A DNA stretch of 6,707 bases from Clostridiales bacterium (GTDB lineage Bacteria > Bacillota > Clostridia > Lachnospirales > WQUN01): NCBI GenBank assembly GCA_031289625.1, contig JAITPB010000206.1:1-6707 (forward strand), given 5' to 3'. A program made the position numbers and the translations under genes. A model generated the notes under the pieces. That model was not told where the DNA came from. It was given only the letters and a program-made list of their open reading frames with translations, and did no database searches. Below, piece by piece: positions 5,747 to 6,707 of the stretch (the first letter of the stretch is position 1; every line of letters begins with the position of its first letter).

Positions 5747-5769
5747 AAAAGCCTGTTAAGGCTTTTTTT
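5747..5769 (+). terminator. Intrinsic terminator with no obvious upstream gene
   Basis: AAAAGCCT (5747-5754) pairs with AGGCTTTT (5759-5766) around a GTTA loop, and the T tract continues to 5769. It is a compact, convincing terminator facing right, although the nearest intact upstream gene already has its own terminator at 5062-5101. Confidence 0.8.
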
Positions 5770-5835
5770 ATGGAATTCTTTAGCGGGCTTTTACAGTTGG
5801 AAATGAGATTTTAGTCTCTTCAATCGTTTTGCTGA

Positions 5836-5937
5836 ACAAAGGGCATGTTGGAAATTTATGCTGCCTTCCCATTGCCCTTAGATACGGAAAACGTCAAGTC
5901 AGTTACAATAAACGGCACAATCGTTGAGTTTGAATAA
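5836..5937 (+). pseudogene. Probable C-terminal remnant of a protein gene
   Basis: After a TGA at 5833 the frame stays open for 33 codons to TAA at 5935-5937. The ending reads like the end of a real beta-strand-rich protein, with FPLPLDTENVKSVTING followed by TIVEFE. I am reminded of the C-termini of DUF4179/DUF5643-type anti-sigma regulatory proteins, but only from memory. An ATG at 5845 would allow a 30-aa peptide, yet no ribosome binding site precedes it. No matching N-terminal part is visible upstream, so decay of a former gene is the simplest reading. Confidence 0.4.
5839..5879. repeat. Imperfect stem-loop within the remnant
   Basis: AAGGGCA (5839-5845) pairs with TGCCCTT (5873-5879). 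Further in, GGAA (5850-5853) can pair with TTCC (5866-5869). There is no T tract. It overlaps the remnant reading frame, and its role, if any, is unknown. Confidence 0.35.
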
Positions 5938-5981
5938 TTTCTGGTCAGGTTTTCCTTTGAAATTTTATTGCACATACGCCT

Positions 5982-6010
5982 CACCCATTTTTGGTTGTCT
6001 ACATAATATG
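5982..6010 (+). promoter_or_regulatory. Sigma-K-like promoter for the collagen-like gene
   Basis: CATAATATG at 6002-6010 matches CATANNNTA at every defined position except the last. CACC at 5982-5985 supplies an AC core with a 16-bp gap, the same geometry as the dpaA promoter (CACG, 16 bp, CATAAAATA). Transcription would start near 6017 and give a leader of about 35 nt. No sigma-A alternative with a good -35 was found. Confidence 0.5.
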
Positions 6011-6013
6011 AAA

Positions 6014-6029
6014 TTAGTTGTACAACTAA
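6014..6029. promoter_or_regulatory. Perfect 16-bp palindrome, candidate operator
   Basis: TTAGTTGTACAACTAA is fully self-complementary with no spacer. It lies just downstream of the predicted -10 element, over the predicted transcription start, and 22 bp before the start codon of the collagen-like gene. Such a site suits a dimeric repressor; MarR-family operators in Firmicutes often look like this. As RNA it could form only a small hairpin. Confidence 0.55.
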
Positions 6030-6051
6030 AAAAGTTTAAGGGAGTGAACGT

Positions 6052-6707
6052 ATGTCAAAGTTCTGGAACTCCTCCAGCACCTATGATAATGATAACATGT
6101 ACGACAATGACGGCTATCCCAATTATTACGATGCTCAAGCCTCTCCTGAGTCAACCTCAAACCATTGCTGCGACGAAGTATATGACTGCAGAGAATCGTA
6201 TGAACACAGACGCCCCGAAAAGCCTCTTCACTGCTGCCCTGGTCCAAAAGGCGATCCTGGTCCGAGAGGCCCTGAAGGCCCTCCTGGTCCTCCTGGAAAA
6301 CGGGGTCCGGAAGGCTGCCCTGGCCGTCCTGGTCATGATGGTTGCCCAGGCCGTCCTGGTCCCATAGGCCCAACGGGGCCCGTAGGCCCTCCTGGTGTAC
6401 CTGGCGCTGTTGGCCCGCAAGGCCCAATCGGCTTAACTGGTGCTACTGGTCCCGCCGGTGTGCCCGGCGCTGTTGGCCCGCAAGGCCCAATCGGCCTAAC
6501 CGGCTCTACTGGTCCTATCGGCCCCGCTGGCACCCCTGGCGCTAACGGCTCACAAGGCCCAATCGGTCCTATCGGCCCCGCTGGTACACCTGGCGCTAAC
6601 GGCCCACAAGGCCCAACCGGTCCTATTGGCCCTACCGGTGTACCTGGAGCTGCTGGTCCGCAAGGCCCTGCTGGCACCCCTGGCGCTAACGGCTCACAAG
6701 GCCCAAC
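6052..6707 (+). CDS. Collagen-like Gly-X-Y repeat protein, 3' end beyond the window
   Basis: The frame is open from ATG 6052 to the right edge: 218 full codons plus two bases. A GGGAG ribosome binding site (6040-6044) precedes it by 7 nt. There is no signal peptide. Residues 1-60 are polar and rich in Asp, Tyr, Asn and Ser. Cysteines cluster at 39, 40, 46, 61 and 62. From Gly64 every third residue is Gly to the edge (Gly217), with no break. The first triplets are charged (GPKGDPGPRGPEG) and include two Cys (89, 98); later ones use Thr, Ile, Ala, Val and Asn. Proteins of this build without a Sec signal include the BclA-type filaments of spore exosporium. The C-terminal trimerisation domain expected there would lie off-window. 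A sigma-K-like promoter supports a spore role. A phage or other surface collagen-like protein remains possible. Confidence 0.9.
   Translation, partial: MSKFWNSSSTYDNDNMYDNDGYPNYYDAQASPESTSNHCCDEVYDCRESYEHRRPEKPLHCCPGPKGDPGPRGPEGPPGPPGKRGPEGCPGRPGHDGCPGRPGPIGPTGPVGPPGVPGAVGPQGPIGLTGATGPAGVPGAVGPQGPIGLTGSTGPIGPAGTPGANGSQGPIGPIGPAGTPGANGPQGPTGPIGPTGVPGAAGPQGPAGTPGANGSQGP
6397..6707 (+). repeat. Higher-order repeats inside the collagen-like gene
   Basis: Above the 9-bp Gly-X-Y period there are modules ending in PGAxGxQ. They begin near residues 116, 137, 161, 179, 197 and 209, with spacings of 21, 24, 18, 18 and 12 residues. The DNA word ggcgctgttggcccgcaagg occurs twice and ggcgctaacggc three times. 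Unequal spacing of near-identical modules points to duplication and deletion by slippage or recombination, as in bclA length variants. Confidence 0.75.

Noticed and set aside
5924..6367. Plus frame running from the spacer into the collagen-like gene
   Set aside because: It reads the collagen-like gene out of frame; the in-frame ATG at 6052 with GGGAG gives a perfect Gly-X-Y pattern.
6333..6677. Minus-strand open frame that also reads as a Gly/Pro-rich collagen-like protein
   Set aside because: It is the antisense shadow of the Gly-X-Y codons; GGN and CCN codons give Gly/Pro-type codons on the opposite strand. It has no ribosome binding site, and the plus frame has a proper start and a non-repeat head.

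Overview
The window looks like chromosomal DNA of an endospore-forming member of the Clostridia. The dipicolinate synthase pair dpaA-dpaB (spoVFA-spoVFB) is the main evidence. It is supported by a two-subunit-type (class I, Fe-S) fumarase fragment, strong GGAGG-type ribosome binding sites, TTG and GTG starts, and genes of roughly 50% GC beside AT-richer spacers. No species can be named from the sequence alone.

Layout. (1) 1-1528, minus strand: a glutamine-hydrolysing asparagine synthetase whose C-terminus runs off the left edge; 509 codons are visible without a stop. (2) 1529-1674: a divergent control region. It holds a modest sigma-A-like promoter for the synthetase, a 7-6-7 inverted repeat over that promoter, and a good sigma-K-type promoter facing right. 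(3) 1675-3113: dpaA (TTG start) and dpaB, adjacent, making the spore solute dipicolinic acid. (4) 3111-3267: a direct repeat, a near-consensus sigma-A promoter, and a terminator hairpin only about 20 nt past the predicted transcription start. A second hairpin overlaps the first so that the two compete. (5) 3268-3795: the beta subunit of class I fumarase, with no alpha subunit in view. (6) 3905-5035: a secreted low-complexity protein with a signal peptide, a Thr/Pro repeat stalk, a unique domain of about 145 residues and an Ala/Thr tail, closed by a perfect 17-bp terminator hairpin.

(7) 5102-6051: a spacer of about 950 bp with no convincing intact gene. It contains a large GC-rich palindrome, a possible structured RNA ending in an intrinsic terminator (5747-5769), a likely gene remnant (5836-5937), a second sigma-K-like promoter and a perfect 16-bp palindrome. 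(8) 6052-6707: the start of a collagen-like protein with unbroken Gly-X-Y triplets and clustered cysteines and no signal peptide, open at the right edge. The genes cut by the two edges can only be seen by reading to the window ends.

How it may fit together (inference): dpaAB and the collagen-like gene both carry a CAC-N17-CATA-type promoter, as expected for late mother-cell (sigma-K) expression. The collagen-like protein resembles BclA-type spore surface filaments. The secreted Thr/Pro-Ala/Thr protein could be another heavily glycosylated surface component, and the asparagine synthetase could be a sporulation paralogue like AsnO. The fumarase beta subunit is the metabolic outlier and has the most unusual leader.
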